Source: Vreelandella subglaciescola (GTDB lineage Bacteria > Pseudomonadota > Gammaproteobacteria > Pseudomonadales > Halomonadaceae). From it: a stretch of 64,000 nt of DNA. The stretch lies in assembly GCF_900142895.1 (NCBI RefSeq), contig NZ_LT670847.1:1550001-1614000 (forward strand), given 5' to 3'. Positions 11,463 to 21,795 of this stretch are shown here, in pieces. How positions within the stretch are numbered: position 1 is the stretch's first letter; every line of letters starts with the position of its first letter. The notes below the pieces were generated by a model. The model saw only the letters and a list, made by a program, of their open reading frames with translations. It did no database searches and was not told the DNA's origin. The translations under genes were made by a program, and so were the position numbers.

Positions 11463-11490
11463 TCTTGACCCTCCTCAGCCCGTGACCTGT

Positions 11491-13005
11491 TTACTGTGTG
11501 TTCGAATCGGATTCGGTTTCGTCTTCGAACCAGGGCGCACGGGCAGTCATGATCAATGCCGCTGCGCGCGCTTCGTCCAACTCTTCGATATCGACCAGAT
11601 CGTCGACAGACTGCTCGGCCAGGTCTTCCATGGTAACAATGCCGCGGCTGGCCAACGTAAAGGCCAGGTGGCGTTCCATGCCATCCATCGTGAGCAAGTC
11701 TTCGGCAGGCTGGGCGCCGTCCAGCGCTTCTTCCGAGGCAATCGCCATCGTCAGCAGCTCGTCTTTTGCTCGTGCGCGTAGCGCGTCGATGAGTTCTTCG
11801 TCGAACTCTTCAATTTCCAGCATCTCTTCAAGCGGCACGTAGGCCACTTCTTCCAGCGTGGTAAAGCCCTCATCGACCAGCAGACGAGCAACGTCGTCGT
11901 CGATATCAAGGTGCTGGATAAAGGAATCAACCAGGCTATCGACTTCCTCTTCCTGCTTGGAGTCGGCCTCGTCTTCGGTCATCACGTTGATGTGCCAGCC
12001 GGTCAGCTCTGATGCCAGACGCACGTTCTGCCCGCTGCGGCCAATGGCCTGGGCGAGGTTGTCTTCGGCGACGGCCACGTCCATGGCTACCGCGTCTTCG
12101 TCCACCAGAATGGAGGCGACGTCGGCCGGTGCCATGGCGTTGATGACCAGCTGCGCGGGATTGTCGTCCCACAGCACGATGTCCACGCGCTCGTTTTCAA
12201 GCTCGCTGGACACCGCCTGCACGCGCGAGCCGCGCATGCCGACACAGGCGCCGACCGGATCAATGCGCCGATCGTTGGTTTTCACCGCGATCTTCGCCCG
12301 CGAACCGGGGTCGCGCGCGGCACCCTTGATTTCGATCAGCTGCTCGGCGATTTCCGGCACTTCGATCTTGAACAGCTCAATGATCAGTTCCGGGCAGGTC
12401 CGTGACAGCTGCAGCTGGGCGCCCCGGGCTTCCGGGTCGACCTTGACCAGCAGCGCACGCACCCGCTCGTTCATGCGGTAGCGCTCGCCGTGGATCATTT
12501 CACTGCGCGGCAAAAACGCCTCGGCGTTGTCGCCCAGATCAATGATCAGCCCTTCACGGGTGGTGCGTTTGACGATACCCGCAACCAGCTCGCCTTCGCG
12601 GTCGGCATACTGACGCACGACTTCGGCACGCTCGGCTTCGCGCACTTTCTGCACGATGACCTGCTTGGCCGTTTGCGCGGCAATGCGACCAAACTCGGCG
12701 TTTTCAATCTGGTGTTCAACGATATCACCCAGCGCCAGCGGCGGATCACGCTGCTCGGCGATGGTTTCCTTGATTTCGTAATCGGGGGTTTCAAACTCGT
12801 CGTCTTCAACAACCGTCCAGAAGCGGAAGGTGTCGTATTCCCCGCTGCTGCGGTCGATGTGCACCCGCACGCTTGCCTCTTCACGATCAAAGCGCTTGCG
12901 CGAGGCGCTGGCCAGCGCCGCTTCGACCGCCTCGAAGATTACATCGCGGGGGACGCCTTTTTCATTTGCGATCGCGTCAACGACCATTAGAATTTCTTTA
13001 CTCAT
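11491..13005 (-). CDS. nusA: transcription termination/antitermination protein NusA
   Basis: Binds RNA polymerase and modulates pausing, termination and antitermination. The 504-residue protein has the N-terminal polymerase-binding domain, S1 ([27 protein letters not shown] region), KH1/KH2 ([31 protein letters not shown]) and two acidic C-terminal helix-hairpin repeats, the long form typical of gammaproteobacteria. It sits between rimP and infB in the usual operon order. Confidence 0.98.
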   Translation of the reverse strand: MSKEILMVVDAIANEKGVPRDVIFEAVEAALASASRKRFDREEASVRVHIDRSSGEYDTFRFWTVVEDDEFETPDYEIKETIAEQRDPPLALGDIVEHQIENAEFGRIAAQTAKQVIVQKVREAERAEVVRQYADREGELVAGIVKRTTREGLIIDLGDNAEAFLPRSEMIHGERYRMNERVRALLVKVDPEARGAQLQLSRTCPELIIELFKIEVPEIAEQLIEIKGAARDPGSRAKIAVKTNDRRIDPVGACVGMRGSRVQAVSSELENERVDIVLWDDNPAQLVINAMAPADVASILVDEDAVAMDVAVAEDNLAQAIGRSGQNVRLASELTGWHINVMTEDEADSKQEEEVDSLVDSFIQHLDIDDDVARLLVDEGFTTLEEVAYVPLEEMLEIEEFDEELIDALRARAKDELLTMAIASEEALDGAQPAEDLLTMDGMERHLAFTLASRGIVTMEDLAEQSVDDLVDIEELDEARAAALIMTARAPWFEDETESDSNTQ

Positions 13006-13072
13006 GCGTTTGCCTCGCCAAAACCTGTCCTTGTGTGCTCAAGCCGGCCAAGCGCCGGTTGCGTCCGCCCGG

Positions 13073-13534
13073 TCAGTTATCGAACTGCGGCACGATGTTC
13101 GCCTGATCAATGCTTTCGATGGGAAAGCAGTATTCTTCACCGTCAAGCTGCAGCAACACTTCGTCGCCGTCGACACCGGCGAGCAGGCCGCTGAACTTGC
13201 GTCGTCCGTCGAACGGCGTACGCAGCTTGAGCGCGACCTGATGGCCTTGAAAACGGCTGAAGTGATCGAGGGTATAAAGAGGGCGCGCCATGCCCGGCGA
13301 GGAAACCTCCAGACGATACGCCTCGGCAATCGGGTCTTCCACATCCAGAACGGCGCTGACCTGACGGCTGATGTCGGCGCAATCACCCACGCTGACGCCA
13401 CTGTCACGCTCAATATAAATGATCAGACGTGAATGCTTACCGTGGGAAAGATAGTCAATACCCCATAGCTCAAAGCCCATGGCGGCAGCAACAGGTTCAA
13501 TCAATGCGTGAAGTGCGGCGTGTTTCGTGGCCAC
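13073..13534 (-). CDS. rimP: ribosome maturation factor RimP
   Basis: Required for late 30S assembly. The protein contains the typical LIEPVAAAMGFELWGIDYL, DCADISRQVSAVLDVEDPI and VSSPGMARPL motifs. I place the start at GTG 13534 (VATKHAALH, 153 residues) because AGGAG lies seven bases upstream; the upstream ATG at 13567 would add 11 residues with no ribosome site I can see. It is the first protein gene of the rimP-nusA-infB operon. Confidence 0.95.
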   Translation of the reverse strand: MATKHAALHALIEPVAAAMGFELWGIDYLSHGKHSRLIIYIERDSGVSVGDCADISRQVSAVLDVEDPIAEAYRLEVSSPGMARPLYTLDHFSRFQGHQVALKLRTPFDGRRKFSGLLAGVDGDEVLLQLDGEEYCFPIESIDQANIVPQFDN

Positions 13535-13966
13535 AGACAAAGCTCCTATAGCCGTTGCATCAGGCACCTGGCCAGGAGTTCATGAGAAAAAGCCAGGGGG
13601 CTGATTGGCGTTAACCGGAAATGTGCCTCCGGCAACCCGGGAGACATCCGCTAGTGAGATCGTTCTTTTACTGGCCTTGCCCACATGGACGGGTGATACA
13701 CGCAGCGACAGCGTGGTGTATTACGTTCGCTGGCACAGCGGGCAACCAGGCAGCCAGTGCAACAAAGCCGCTAATAAAAAGGCTGCTAACAAAAAGCCCC
13801 TTCACAGGAAGGGGCTTTTTGCGAGAAACCTGTAATACCATTGCCTTGGCTTGTCTATCAAAGCGCCTTGATGGCCTGCTCTGTAGAACTTGCCTGAAGC
13901 ATCCTGCGCAAATACTTTTCTGACGAATCGTCTGAAAAACTGTACTTGGTTGATGTCTTCAACAAA
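13535..13966 (-). other. leader region of the rimP-nusA operon, no protein gene seen
   Basis: About 430 bases between rimP and the initiator tRNA. It holds the strong terminator at 13791..13820, imperfect 15-base tandem copies just beside it (AACAAAAAGCC type, about 13760-13799) and a hairpin near 13690-13720 (ATACACGC pairing with GCGTGGTGTAT). Short frames here lack protein-like features. A rimP leader RNA known from other gammaproteobacteria could lie here, but I cannot confirm it without a covariance model. Confidence 0.4.
13791..13820 (-). terminator. terminator between tRNA-fMet and rimP
   Basis: A perfect stem AAAAAGCCCCTTC / GAAGGGGCTTTTT around a 4-base loop. The tract of T in either direction makes it potentially bidirectional. 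It separates the tRNA unit from the rimP operon. Confidence 0.9.
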
Positions 13967-14043
<77 letters not shown>

Positions 14044-14151
14044 TCAATCTAGGTGGACTATACTAGTCGCTTGCTAATGATTCGTCAAGCTGACTTTTCG
14101 CCTCACCTCATTTTATCTACTACTGATCTTACCGTACTGCTGATCTTGCGA

Positions 14152-14238
14152 TGGTGCCGAAGGCGGGACTTGAACCCGCACGACCGTAAGGTCACTACCC
14201 CCTCAAGGTAGCGTGTCTACCAATTCCACCACTTCGGC
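14152..14238 (-). tRNA. leuU: tRNA-Leu(GAG)
   Basis: An 87-base class II tRNA with a long variable arm and encoded CCA. The anticodon loop TTGAGGG gives GAG, reading CUC/CUU. The acceptor arms GCCGAAG / CTTCGGC are perfect. Its place downstream of secG and before the initiator tRNA matches leuU in E. coli. Confidence 0.97.
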
Positions 14239-14268
14239 AACAAATCAGGCTATAAAAAAGCCGGCAAA

Positions 14269-14640
14269 CTACTCGCCGCCCTCCTCTAGCACTGGCGCCG
14301 TATTATCCACATCCTTCTGGGTACCGTCAAGCGATTTCGCGCCATCAGCCGGCGTATTTTGCTGCTCGACCAACCTGGAGTCGGGAATACCGGCTTCGGG
14401 TGCCTGGCCGGCTTGGCTGGCAAAGTAAGCCAGCGCCAGCGAGGTGACAAAAAAGCAGGCCGCGAGCAAGCCGGTAAAGCGCGAGAGGAAATTGCCACTT
14501 CCTTTCGAACCAAACACCGTTTGCGAGGCACCGCCGCCAAATGAGGCACCGGCATCAGCGCCCTTGCCCTGCTGGAGCAGGATCAGCGCGACCAAGGCGA
14601 TCGCCACCACCACGTGAATCATGAGAATTGCAACTTGCAT
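14269..14640 (-). CDS. secG: preprotein translocase subunit SecG
   Basis: Small inner-membrane subunit of SecYEG. The 123-residue protein has two membrane segments (residues 3-21 and about 55-75), joined by the conserved [20 protein letters not shown]. The C-terminal tail is longer than core SecG and rich in Asp/Glu/Pro. Start chosen at [10 protein letters not shown]; the upstream frame runs into tpiA. It begins four bases after the tpiA stop. Confidence 0.96.
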   Translation of the reverse strand: MQVAILMIHVVVAIALVALILLQQGKGADAGASFGGGASQTVFGSKGSGNFLSRFTGLLAACFFVTSLALAYFASQAGQAPEAGIPDSRLVEQQNTPADGAKSLDGTQKDVDNTAPVLEEGGE

Positions 14641-14644
14641 GGAA

Positions 14645-15394
14645 TTATCCTGCTGACTGACAAATAGCGAAAAAATCATCGATCTGGAGCGAAGCACCGC
14701 CGACCAGACCACCGTCGATATCCGGCTGAGCCAAAAGCTCCGCCGCGTTACTGGCTTTCATGCTGCCGCCGTAAAGGAGCCTTAGCGTCTCGGCCAGGGC
14801 GTTATCCAGTGTCACCAGATAAGCGCGTATCTCGCCCATCGTCGCCTGCGCTTCTTCAGGCGTTGCGGTAAGCCCCGTGCCTATTGCCCACACTGGTTCG
14901 TAGGCGATAACCAACCGCTCGCGCTGGTCGGCATTCAACCGCTGCATTACCGCTGCCACCTGCCCCAGCACGACGTCCCGCGTGGCACCGGCGTTGCGCT
15001 CAGCGAGCGTTTCGCCAACGCACAGCACCGGCACCAGGCCGGCATCCAGCGCGGCACGTACACGCTGGTAGGCATCCTCGTTGGTTTCGCCATAGCACTG
15101 GCGGCGCTCGGAGTGGCCCACCAGCACATAGGTAACGCCAAACTCGGCCAGCATAGCAGCGTTAACTTCGCCGGTATGCGCACCTGCCGGCTGCGGGTTA
15201 AGCGTTTGCGCCCCCAGCGTTAACGGCGTGCCTGAAAACGCGTGGCGCGCCGCCTCCAGATAAGGAAACGGGGGGATTACGGCAATATCCAGCGCGGCGG
15301 CAAATTCCGCCTTGGCGAAGGCCTCGCCAAACGCGCGAATCCGCTCGACAGAGCCGTTCATCTTCCAGTTACCAGCGATTAGTGGCGTACGCAT
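14645..15394 (-). CDS. tpiA: triosephosphate isomerase
   Basis: Interconverts dihydroxyacetone phosphate and glyceraldehyde 3-phosphate. The 249-residue TIM barrel has the N-terminal AGNWKMNG with the catalytic Lys, [10 protein letters not shown] with the His, and [11 protein letters not shown] with the Glu. AAGGAG lies upstream of the ATG at 15394. It lies between glmM and secG. Confidence 0.98.
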   Translation of the reverse strand: MRTPLIAGNWKMNGSVERIRAFGEAFAKAEFAAALDIAVIPPFPYLEAARHAFSGTPLTLGAQTLNPQPAGAHTGEVNAAMLAEFGVTYVLVGHSERRQCYGETNEDAYQRVRAALDAGLVPVLCVGETLAERNAGATRDVVLGQVAAVMQRLNADQRERLVIAYEPVWAIGTGLTATPEEAQATMGEIRAYLVTLDNALAETLRLLYGGSMKASNAAELLAQPDIDGGLVGGASLQIDDFFAICQSAG

Positions 15395-15468
15395 CAAGGC
15401 TCCTTCTCAAGGTTGCGCAAAATGGTATAGGAGCGGCCATGGCAAGACAACCGCTGCAGCCGCAGGTG

Positions 15469-16818
15469 CTAGCCCAAAAGCGCCTGGACTTGCCCGGCAA
15501 GCGTGTTGGCCAGCCCGTCAACGTCCAAATGCGCGCGACCTTCAACCATCACGCGAATTAACGGCTCGGTGCCGGAGGGACGCAGCAATACGCGCCCTTC
15601 TTCACCCAGCCGGGCCTCAATCTTAGCCACCTCTCGGGCAAGCTCGGGCGATGCCATCACGGCCTGCGCCGACGTACCGGGCGGCAGGCGTACGTTCACC
15701 AGCGCCTGGGGGACTTTTTCCAGCTCGTCAAGCAGCGCCGGAAGCGTCGCGCCTTTGCGTATCATAATGGCCACCACCTGCAGCGCCGAGACGATGCCAT
15801 CGCCGGTGGTTTGCGTATGCGCGCAAATGACGTGGCCGGAAGGCTCGCCGCCGAGCTCCCAGCCGTTAACGGCCATGCGCTCCATGACAAAACGGTCGCC
15901 CACTTTAGCGCGCTCAAACGGAATATCGAGTTGTTCCAGCGCCATGGCCAGCCCGAAATTGGTCATCAGCGTGCCGACCACGCCGCCGTTCAGCACGCCG
16001 CGGCTCTGACGGTCCCGGGCGATCAGGTAAAGAATATCGTCGCCGTCGACTTCATGGCCGTCCGAGTCAACGAGCAACACCCGATCGCCGTCGCCGTCAA
16101 AGGCAATACCCAGATCAGCGCCGCGATGGATCACCGCCGCGCGCAGCGATGCCGGATGCGTTGAGCCGACGTCACGATTGATATTCACACCGTCGGGCTC
16201 GGCACCGATCACACTCACCTCGGCGCCAAGCTCGCGAAACACGTTGGGCGCGATGTGATACGTCGCCCCGTTCGCGCAGTCGAGCACGATATGCAATCCG
16301 TGCAGGCTCAGCCGCTCGGGCAGCGTGGATTTGCAAAACTCGATGTAGCGCCCCGGCGCATCGTGAATGCGCATCGCCTTGCCCAGATCGGCGGCATCCG
16401 CCGTGGTCAGCGGCTGCTCGAGCATGCTTTCAATACGCTCTTCAACGGCGTCGGGCAACTTGGTACCCTCGGCCGAAAAGAACTTGATGCCGTTATCGTC
16501 AAAGGGGTTGTGCGAGGCGGAAATGACCACCCCCGCTTCAGCGCGAAAGGTACGGGTCAGGTAGGCAATACCCGGCGTGGGCATCGGCCCGAGCAGGGCG
16601 ACATCCACGCCGGCGGCGGAAAACCCGGCTTCCAGCGCAGATTCGAACATATAGCCGGAAATGCGCGTGTCCTTGCCGATCAGCACCCGGGTGCGCCCCG
16701 TTTCGCGACGCAACACCTGTCCGGCCGCCCAGCCCAGCTTAAGCATGAAGTCGGCCGTGATGGGCGCGCGCCCTACCCTGCCGCGAATGCCGTCAGTACC
16801 AAAATAGCGCCGCGTCAT
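15469..16818 (-). CDS. glmM: phosphoglucosamine mutase
   Basis: Converts glucosamine-6-phosphate to glucosamine-1-phosphate for peptidoglycan and LPS synthesis. The 449-residue protein has the active phosphoserine S102 in [14 protein letters not shown], the metal loop [12 protein letters not shown], and the phosphate-binding [14 protein letters not shown]. Its ATG overlaps the folP stop by four bases (ATGA), so the two are translationally coupled. Confidence 0.98.
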   Translation of the reverse strand: MTRRYFGTDGIRGRVGRAPITADFMLKLGWAAGQVLRRETGRTRVLIGKDTRISGYMFESALEAGFSAAGVDVALLGPMPTPGIAYLTRTFRAEAGVVISASHNPFDDNGIKFFSAEGTKLPDAVEERIESMLEQPLTTADAADLGKAMRIHDAPGRYIEFCKSTLPERLSLHGLHIVLDCANGATYHIAPNVFRELGAEVSVIGAEPDGVNINRDVGSTHPASLRAAVIHRGADLGIAFDGDGDRVLLVDSDGHEVDGDDILYLIARDRQSRGVLNGGVVGTLMTNFGLAMALEQLDIPFERAKVGDRFVMERMAVNGWELGGEPSGHVICAHTQTTGDGIVSALQVVAIMIRKGATLPALLDELEKVPQALVNVRLPPGTSAQAVMASPELAREVAKIEARLGEEGRVLLRPSGTEPLIRVMVEGRAHLDVDGLANTLAGQVQALLG

Positions 16819-17714
16819 TGGCTAACCTCCGTGGTTATATCGCAATAGTCCTCATTAAGTACCGCCCACGTCATATTGACCGCATCCACCGTCGCGGCCA
16901 CGTCGTGAACGCGGAGAACCTTCGCGCCGCGCTCCACGGCCAGTGCTGACAGCGCCAGCCCACCGGCCAGCCGCTCCTCTACCGGCCGCCCGAGCACCTT
17001 GCCAATCATGCTCTTGCGCGACATGCCCACCAGCAGCGGCAAACCCAGCTCGCCCAAGGCCTCAAGCCGATTCAGCAAGCGCAGATTATGCTCGACGGTT
17101 TTGCCAAAGCCGAACCCCGGATCCAGCAGCAGACGCTCGCGGCCCAGTCCGGCACCTTCACAGGCGGCAACTCGCTGCATCAGGAACTCGACAACAGCGT
17201 CTTCGATCGGCTGATCGTAATCCGGCGCCTGCTGCATGGTCTGCGGCTCGCCCTGGCGATGCATCAGACACACCGGCAGGCCGCTTTGCGCCGCGGCCGC
17301 AAGCGCGCCTTCCCGCTCAAGCGCGCGCACATCGTTGAGCATGCCTGCGCCGAGACCGCTTGCTTCGCGCATGACTTCTGCATTGCTGGTATCCACCGAT
17401 ACCAGCGCATCCAGCTCGCGGGTCAGCGCTTCCACTACCGGTGCTACGCGGTCAAGCTCCTGCTGCGCCGGGACGACCTCGGCGCCGGGACGAGTGGATT
17501 CGCCGCCGACGTCGATGATCGCCGCGCCCTCGGCCAGCATGCGCTCGGCATGGCGCAGCGCGTCGTCCAGCACGTTGTGCCGGCCGCCGTCAGAGAAGGA
17601 ATCAGGCGTGACGTTGAGCACGCCCATCACGCGGGGCACGGAAAGGTCCAGCCGGTGATGCCCGCAACATAGCGGCGGCACATCGCCGGACAAGGCGGCA
17701 AAGGGTGGTTGCAT
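16815..17714 (-). CDS. folP: dihydropteroate synthase
   Basis: Joins pterin pyrophosphate and p-aminobenzoate in folate synthesis; the sulfonamide target. The 299-residue TIM barrel shows [38 protein letters not shown] and the C-terminal RVHDV motif. Located between ftsH and glmM as in E. coli. Confidence 0.98.
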   Translation of the reverse strand: MQPPFAALSGDVPPLCCGHHRLDLSVPRVMGVLNVTPDSFSDGGRHNVLDDALRHAERMLAEGAAIIDVGGESTRPGAEVVPAQQELDRVAPVVEALTRELDALVSVDTSNAEVMREASGLGAGMLNDVRALEREGALAAAAQSGLPVCLMHRQGEPQTMQQAPDYDQPIEDAVVEFLMQRVAACEGAGLGRERLLLDPGFGFGKTVEHNLRLLNRLEALGELGLPLLVGMSRKSMIGKVLGRPVEERLAGGLALSALAVERGAKVLRVHDVAATVDAVNMTWAVLNEDYCDITTEVSQ

Positions 17715-17788
17715 GCAAAGGCTCGGTTAACAGTGAAAAGGGATTGACCATAAGGTCCCGATGACAGGGCAATGACCGGCAGAATAGC

Positions 17789-17817
17789 AAAAAAAGGCGC
17801 CTCAAGTGAGGCGCCTT
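17789..17817 (-). terminator. terminator between ftsH and folP
   Basis: On the minus strand AAGGCGCCTCA pairs with GAGGCGCCTT around a short loop and is followed by seven T. It lies 21 bases beyond the ftsH stop, so folP would need read-through or its own promoter. Confidence 0.9.
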
Positions 17818-17837
17818 CGTCGGAAAACCGCAGTCCG

Positions 17838-19829
17838 TTACGAGCCGGCCGGACCGCCCAGCGGGTCAGACGGACGACGCCGGGGCGTTTCGTCGTCTTC
17901 ATCACCGTCGTCGCCCGACGCATCATCAACAGAGGAAGACGGGCCAGAGGTACCCTTGTCGAGGGACGGACCGCCGCCGGAAGAATCACCGTCGTCCCAG
18001 CCCTCGGGCGGACGCGGATCACGGCCGTTCATGATGTCCTTGAGCTGGCTGGCATCGATGGTTTCGTACTTCATCAACGCCTCGGTCATGGCATCCAGCT
18101 TGTCGCGGTTGTCTTCGAGAATCTTGTAGGCCTGCTCATAGCAGCTGTCGATGATTTTACGCACTTCCTTATCGAGGCGCGTCGTGGTGTCACCGGACTT
18201 CAGCATGCCGCCGCTCTGCCCGCCGCCCATGAACTGGTGGGACTCGTCCTCGTCGTACATGATCGGCCCCATTTCTTCGGACAGGCCCCACTTGGCTACC
18301 ATGTTGTGGGCAAGCTCGGTGGCACGCTTGATGTCATTGGACGCGCCGGTGGTCACACCGTTGGGGCCCAGCGTCATTTCTTCGGCAATGCGGCCGCCAA
18401 ACAGCGAGCAAATCTGGCTGATGATCTGCTGACGCGAGAGGCTGTAACGGTCTTCCTCGGGCAGGAACATGGTCACGCCCAGCGCACGGCCGCGCGGAAT
18501 AATCGTCACCTTATACACCGGGTCGTGCTCGGGCATGATCAGGCCGATGACCGCATGGCCGGATTCGTGGTAGGCCGTGTTGAGCTTCTCTTTATCGGAC
18601 ATGACCATGGACTTGCGCTCGGAGCCCATCAGGATCTTGTCTTTGGCCTCCTCAAGCTCGTCCATGCCCACTAGGCGCTTGTTGCCCCGCGCGGCGAACA
18701 GCGCCGCCTCGTTGACCAGGTTAGCTAGATCGGCGCCGGAAAAGCCCGGCGTACCGCGGGCAATCAGCCGCGGCTTGACGTCATCACCCAGCGGCACTTT
18801 GCGCAGGTGCACGCCCAGAATATGTTCGCGTCCGCGAATATCCGGTAGCCCTACTGTGACCTGGCGGTCAAAACGGCCGGGGCGCAGCAGCGCCGGGTCA
18901 AGCACGTCGGGGCGGTTGGTCGCGGCAATCACGATAACGCCTTCGTTGGCCTCGAAGCCGTCCATTTCGACCAGCAACTGGTTGAGCGTTTGCTCGCGCT
19001 CGTCGTTGCCACCGCCCATACCACCACCGCGCGAGCGGCCTACGGCGTCGATCTCATCGATGAAGATGATGCACGGCGCCTGTTTTTTGGCCTGCTCGAA
19101 CATGTCGCGTACACGGGAGGCACCCACGCCCACGAACATCTCGACAAAGTCAGAGCCAGAGATGGAGAAGAACGGCACTTTGGCCTCGCCGGCAATCGAC
19201 TTGGCCAGCAGGGTTTTACCCGTACCGGGCGGCCCCGTCATCAGCACGCCGCGCGGGATAGTGCCGCCCAGACGCTCAAACTTGCCCGGTTCGCTCAAAA
19301 ATTCGACCAGCTCCCCGACCTCTTCCTTGGCTTCGTCACAGCCGGCCACATCGGCAAAGGTGGTCTTGACCTGGTCGTCGGACAACAGCTTGGCCTTGGA
19401 CTTGCCAAAGCTCATTGGGCCGCCTTTGCCGCTGCCACCGCCGCCGCCCTGCATCTGGCGCATGAAAAACATGAAAATGCCCAGAATCAGCAGGATCGGG
19501 AAGCTCGCGATCAGCAGTCGTGTCCAGATGCTTTGCTGTTCGGGCGCCTTGCCGACCACGGTTACGTTGTTAGCCAGCAGGTCGTCCATCAGCTTGGGAT
19601 CCTGCGCGGCAGGCCGCACGGTCTTAAACTGAGTGCCGTCCGAGCGCTCACCATTGATGGTGTAGCCATCGATGGTGACGCTGCGTACCTGTTGATTTTG
19701 CACCTGCTCCACAAACTGCGAATAGTTCATGGCTTGAGGCGAGCTTTCCGTACTGAAGTTGTTGAACACGGTCAGCAGAACGGCCGCGATGACCAACCAC
19801 AGAACCAGGTTCTTTGCCATATCGTTCAA
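17838..19829 (-). CDS. ftsH: ATP-dependent zinc metalloprotease FtsH
   Basis: Membrane-anchored AAA+ protease that degrades sigma-32, LpxC and misassembled membrane proteins. It has two N-terminal membrane segments (about 5-22 and 105-125), Walker [14 protein letters not shown], Walker [10 protein letters not shown], the SRH region and the zinc site HESGH. The C-terminal tail is Gly/Asp/Ser-rich. The start TTG at 19829 has GAGGG seven bases upstream; an ATG three codons later (MAKNL, 19820) is the alternative and matches the E. coli start. Confidence 0.97.
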   Translation of the reverse strand: MNDMAKNLVLWLVIAAVLLTVFNNFSTESSPQAMNYSQFVEQVQNQQVRSVTIDGYTINGERSDGTQFKTVRPAAQDPKLMDDLLANNVTVVGKAPEQQSIWTRLLIASFPILLILGIFMFFMRQMQGGGGGSGKGGPMSFGKSKAKLLSDDQVKTTFADVAGCDEAKEEVGELVEFLSEPGKFERLGGTIPRGVLMTGPPGTGKTLLAKSIAGEAKVPFFSISGSDFVEMFVGVGASRVRDMFEQAKKQAPCIIFIDEIDAVGRSRGGGMGGGNDEREQTLNQLLVEMDGFEANEGVIVIAATNRPDVLDPALLRPGRFDRQVTVGLPDIRGREHILGVHLRKVPLGDDVKPRLIARGTPGFSGADLANLVNEAALFAARGNKRLVGMDELEEAKDKILMGSERKSMVMSDKEKLNTAYHESGHAVIGLIMPEHDPVYKVTIIPRGRALGVTMFLPEEDRYSLSRQQIISQICSLFGGRIAEEMTLGPNGVTTGASNDIKRATELAHNMVAKWGLSEEMGPIMYDEDESHQFMGGGQSGGMLKSGDTTTRLDKEVRKIIDSCYEQAYKILEDNRDKLDAMTEALMKYETIDASQLKDIMNGRDPRPPEGWDDGDSSGGGPSLDKGTSGPSSSVDDASGDDGDEDDETPRRRPSDPLGGPAGS

Positions 19830-20137
19830 GGGGCTACCCTCATTACAAGAATCCGTCAGTTAACGCTGATACCAAAACGATCATATCTGGGACATCGTAT
19901 TCGCATCATGCGTTCATTCGTTTACCAAAACGTGCGGGCGTCAACAACGCGCCTGCCTTGACAAAAACGCGCTACCTTAAGCCATACGCTGCCAGGCCGT
20001 ACATCTGTCACGCCATTCCTCCGACCATACACAGAGGCGGACAAGGCATTTGGCGCCTACTGTGGCACACCTTGCCCCCGCCTGTCCGGCAATAGCGATG
20101 ATAAATCGTCACTATTCCTCTGCCTGCTCCCGTCGAT
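19830..20137. other. ftsH-rlmE spacer, no gene seen
   Basis: About 308 bases with no convincing reading frame. It holds an imperfect long hairpin at about 20034-20085 (AGGCGGACAAGG against CCTTGCCCCCGCCT). It lacks a T-run and may be an mRNA processing or stability element between rlmE and ftsH. A promoter for ftsH is expected but no good sigma-70 or sigma-32 match stands out. Confidence 0.4.
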
Positions 20138-20785
20138 CTAGCCGCGGAACCCGCTGGCCAGAAGGTACACCTCCCGGGAACGGGCGCGAGACGCATCGGG
20201 CTTGCGCGTCACGACCCTGGTGAAGTTGTCGCGCAGCAGTTTCAGATAGGCGTCAAAGCCTTCACCCTGAAACACCTTGGCGACAAAACGCCCGCCAGGG
20301 GCCAGCGTTTGCTGCGCCAGATCCAGCGCCAGCTCGACCAGATACATCGCCTGGGGCTGATCAATGGCGGCCATACCACTCATATTGGGGGCCATATCCG
20401 ACATCACAAGGTCCACCGGCCGACCGTTTATCCGTTCGAGCAGCGCATTGAGTACCGATTCCTCGGTAAAATCGCCCTGCACGAAGTCAACGTCGGCCAG
20501 CGCATCCATGGCGAGAATATCCGAGGCGATGACCGCGCCGTCAGAGCCGACTTTTTCCGCGGCCACCTGGCTCCAGCCGCCGGGCGCGGCGCCCAGATCA
20601 ATCACGGTCATCCCTGAGCGGAACAGCTGATCTTTTTCGTCCAGCGCCAGCAGCTTGTAGCTCGCCCGGCTGCGATAGCCGTCCTGCCAGCTTTGCTGGA
20701 CGTAACGGTCATCGAAATGCTCTTTCATCCAGCTACCGCTGGTTTTACTGGCCTGTCGTTTACGGCCTGTAGGCTTTTGCTGCAT
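20138..20785 (-). CDS. rlmE: 23S rRNA (uridine-2'-O)-methyltransferase RlmE
   Basis: Heat-shock-linked methylase of U2552 in the ribosomal A loop (FtsJ/RrmJ). The approximately 215-residue protein shows [29 protein letters not shown], the SAM loop [13 protein letters not shown] and [11 protein letters not shown], with the K-D-K-E catalytic set. Start taken as [11 protein letters not shown] at 20785; no ribosome site is visible, so the exact start is uncertain. It precedes ftsH, the usual neighbour, and is divergent from yhbY. Confidence 0.95.
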   Translation of the reverse strand: MQQKPTGRKRQASKTSGSWMKEHFDDRYVQQSWQDGYRSRASYKLLALDEKDQLFRSGMTVIDLGAAPGGWSQVAAEKVGSDGAVIASDILAMDALADVDFVQGDFTEESVLNALLERINGRPVDLVMSDMAPNMSGMAAIDQPQAMYLVELALDLAQQTLAPGGRFVAKVFQGEGFDAYLKLLRDNFTRVVTRKPDASRARSREVYLLASGFRG

Positions 20786-20912
20786 GGGATTGTCTATGGG
20801 GTTGTTTATGGGATCGTCTGATGCTGGAAAAGGAAGGATGGGCGCTTTCACCCAACGGCGTTTCGCCGTAAGATGGAGCGTTAAGCGCAAACTTGGGATA
20901 CCGCAAGATACC

Positions 20913-21239
20913 ATGAGCTTGTCACAGGCACAAAAGAAAGCACTGCGTAGCATTGGCCACCACCTGAACCCGGTGGTCACCGTTGCGGAAAACGGCATCT
21001 CGGACAACCTGCTCGCAGAGCTGGACCGAGCGCTACGCGACCACGAACTGGTCAAGGTAAAGCTTGCCCTGCCCGACCGCGACGACCGCGCTCTGATGCT
21101 TGAAACGCTGACGCAGGATGGCAATGCCGAGCTAGTACAGACCATCGGCAAGGTGGCGCTGCTGTATCGCAAAAATCCGCAGCCCAACCCCAAGCTTTCC
21201 AATATCGTACGCTTCGAGCATCACCACGGCCGACGTTAA
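20913..21239 (+). CDS. yhbY: YhbY-type CRM-domain RNA-binding protein
   Basis: A single CRM-domain protein that associates with pre-50S subunits. The 108-residue protein starts [16 protein letters not shown] and contains the GxxG-like [13 protein letters not shown] loop and the basic C-terminus. The longer frame starting at 20784 overlaps rlmE and is not conserved. Divergent from rlmE, as in E. coli. Ends in a strong terminator. Confidence 0.95.
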   Translation: MSLSQAQKKALRSIGHHLNPVVTVAENGISDNLLAELDRALRDHELVKVKLALPDRDDRALMLETLTQDGNAELVQTIGKVALLYRKNPQPNPKLSNIVRFEHHHGRR

Positions 21240-21287
21240 CCTTCAATCTGGCCGCTAGCGCTACTCCGCTCGCAGCACACTGATAGC

Positions 21288-21318
21288 AAAAACGCCCCCG
21301 AAGGGGCGTTTTTTTTGA
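21288..21318. terminator. bidirectional terminator between yhbY and greA
   Basis: AAAACGCCCC pairs with GGGGCGTTTT around CGAA, with A- and T-runs on both sides. It serves converging yhbY (+) and greA (-). Confidence 0.95.
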
Positions 21319-21795
21319 TTACAAATGCTCGACGCTTTCAATTTCATACTCCACATTACCGCCGGGAGTTCTGACCAGGGCCACGTCACCTTCTTCCCTG
21401 CCAATCAGCGCCCGTGCGATAGGCGACGTCACGGAGATGCGCCCTGCTTTGATGTCGGCCTCGTCTTCACCGACGATGCGATACGTCACCTGCTCATCGT
21501 TTTCCAGGTGCAAAAGCTCAACGGTGACGCCAAAGATAACCTTGCCCGTCTTGGGCAGCTTGGTCACATCAATCACCTGGGCGCCTGAAAGCTTGCCTTC
21601 GATTTCCTGAATGCGCCCCTCAATAAAGCCTTGCTCCTCACGCGCGGCGTGATACTCGGCGTTTTCCTTCAAATCGCCGTGCTCACGCGCTTCGGCGATG
21701 GCCGCGATCACCCGGGGCCGCGCCGTGCCCTTTAACTGCTCCAGCTCTTCGCGGAGGCTCTTCTCACCCGCAACCGTCATCGGGACCTTGTTCAT
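21319..21795 (-). CDS. greA: transcription elongation factor GreA
   Basis: Rescues backtracked RNA polymerase by stimulating transcript cleavage. The 158-residue protein has the N-terminal coiled coil with the acidic tip (about residues 40-50, [13 protein letters not shown]) and the C-terminal FKBP-like domain ([21 protein letters not shown]). Its ATG overlaps the carB stop by four bases, tying it to the carAB operon. Confidence 0.98.
   Translation of the reverse strand: MNKVPMTVAGEKSLREELEQLKGTARPRVIAAIAEAREHGDLKENAEYHAAREEQGFIEGRIQEIEGKLSGAQVIDVTKLPKTGKVIFGVTVELLHLENDEQVTYRIVGEDEADIKAGRISVTSPIARALIGREEGDVALVRTPGGNVEYEIESVEHL

Noticed and set aside
13605..13835. Plus-strand frame ending in Asn-Lys-Ala-Ala repeats
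   Set aside because: It runs through the tandem copies and terminator of the rimP leader, has no ribosome site, and opposes the operon; an artefact of repeat DNA.
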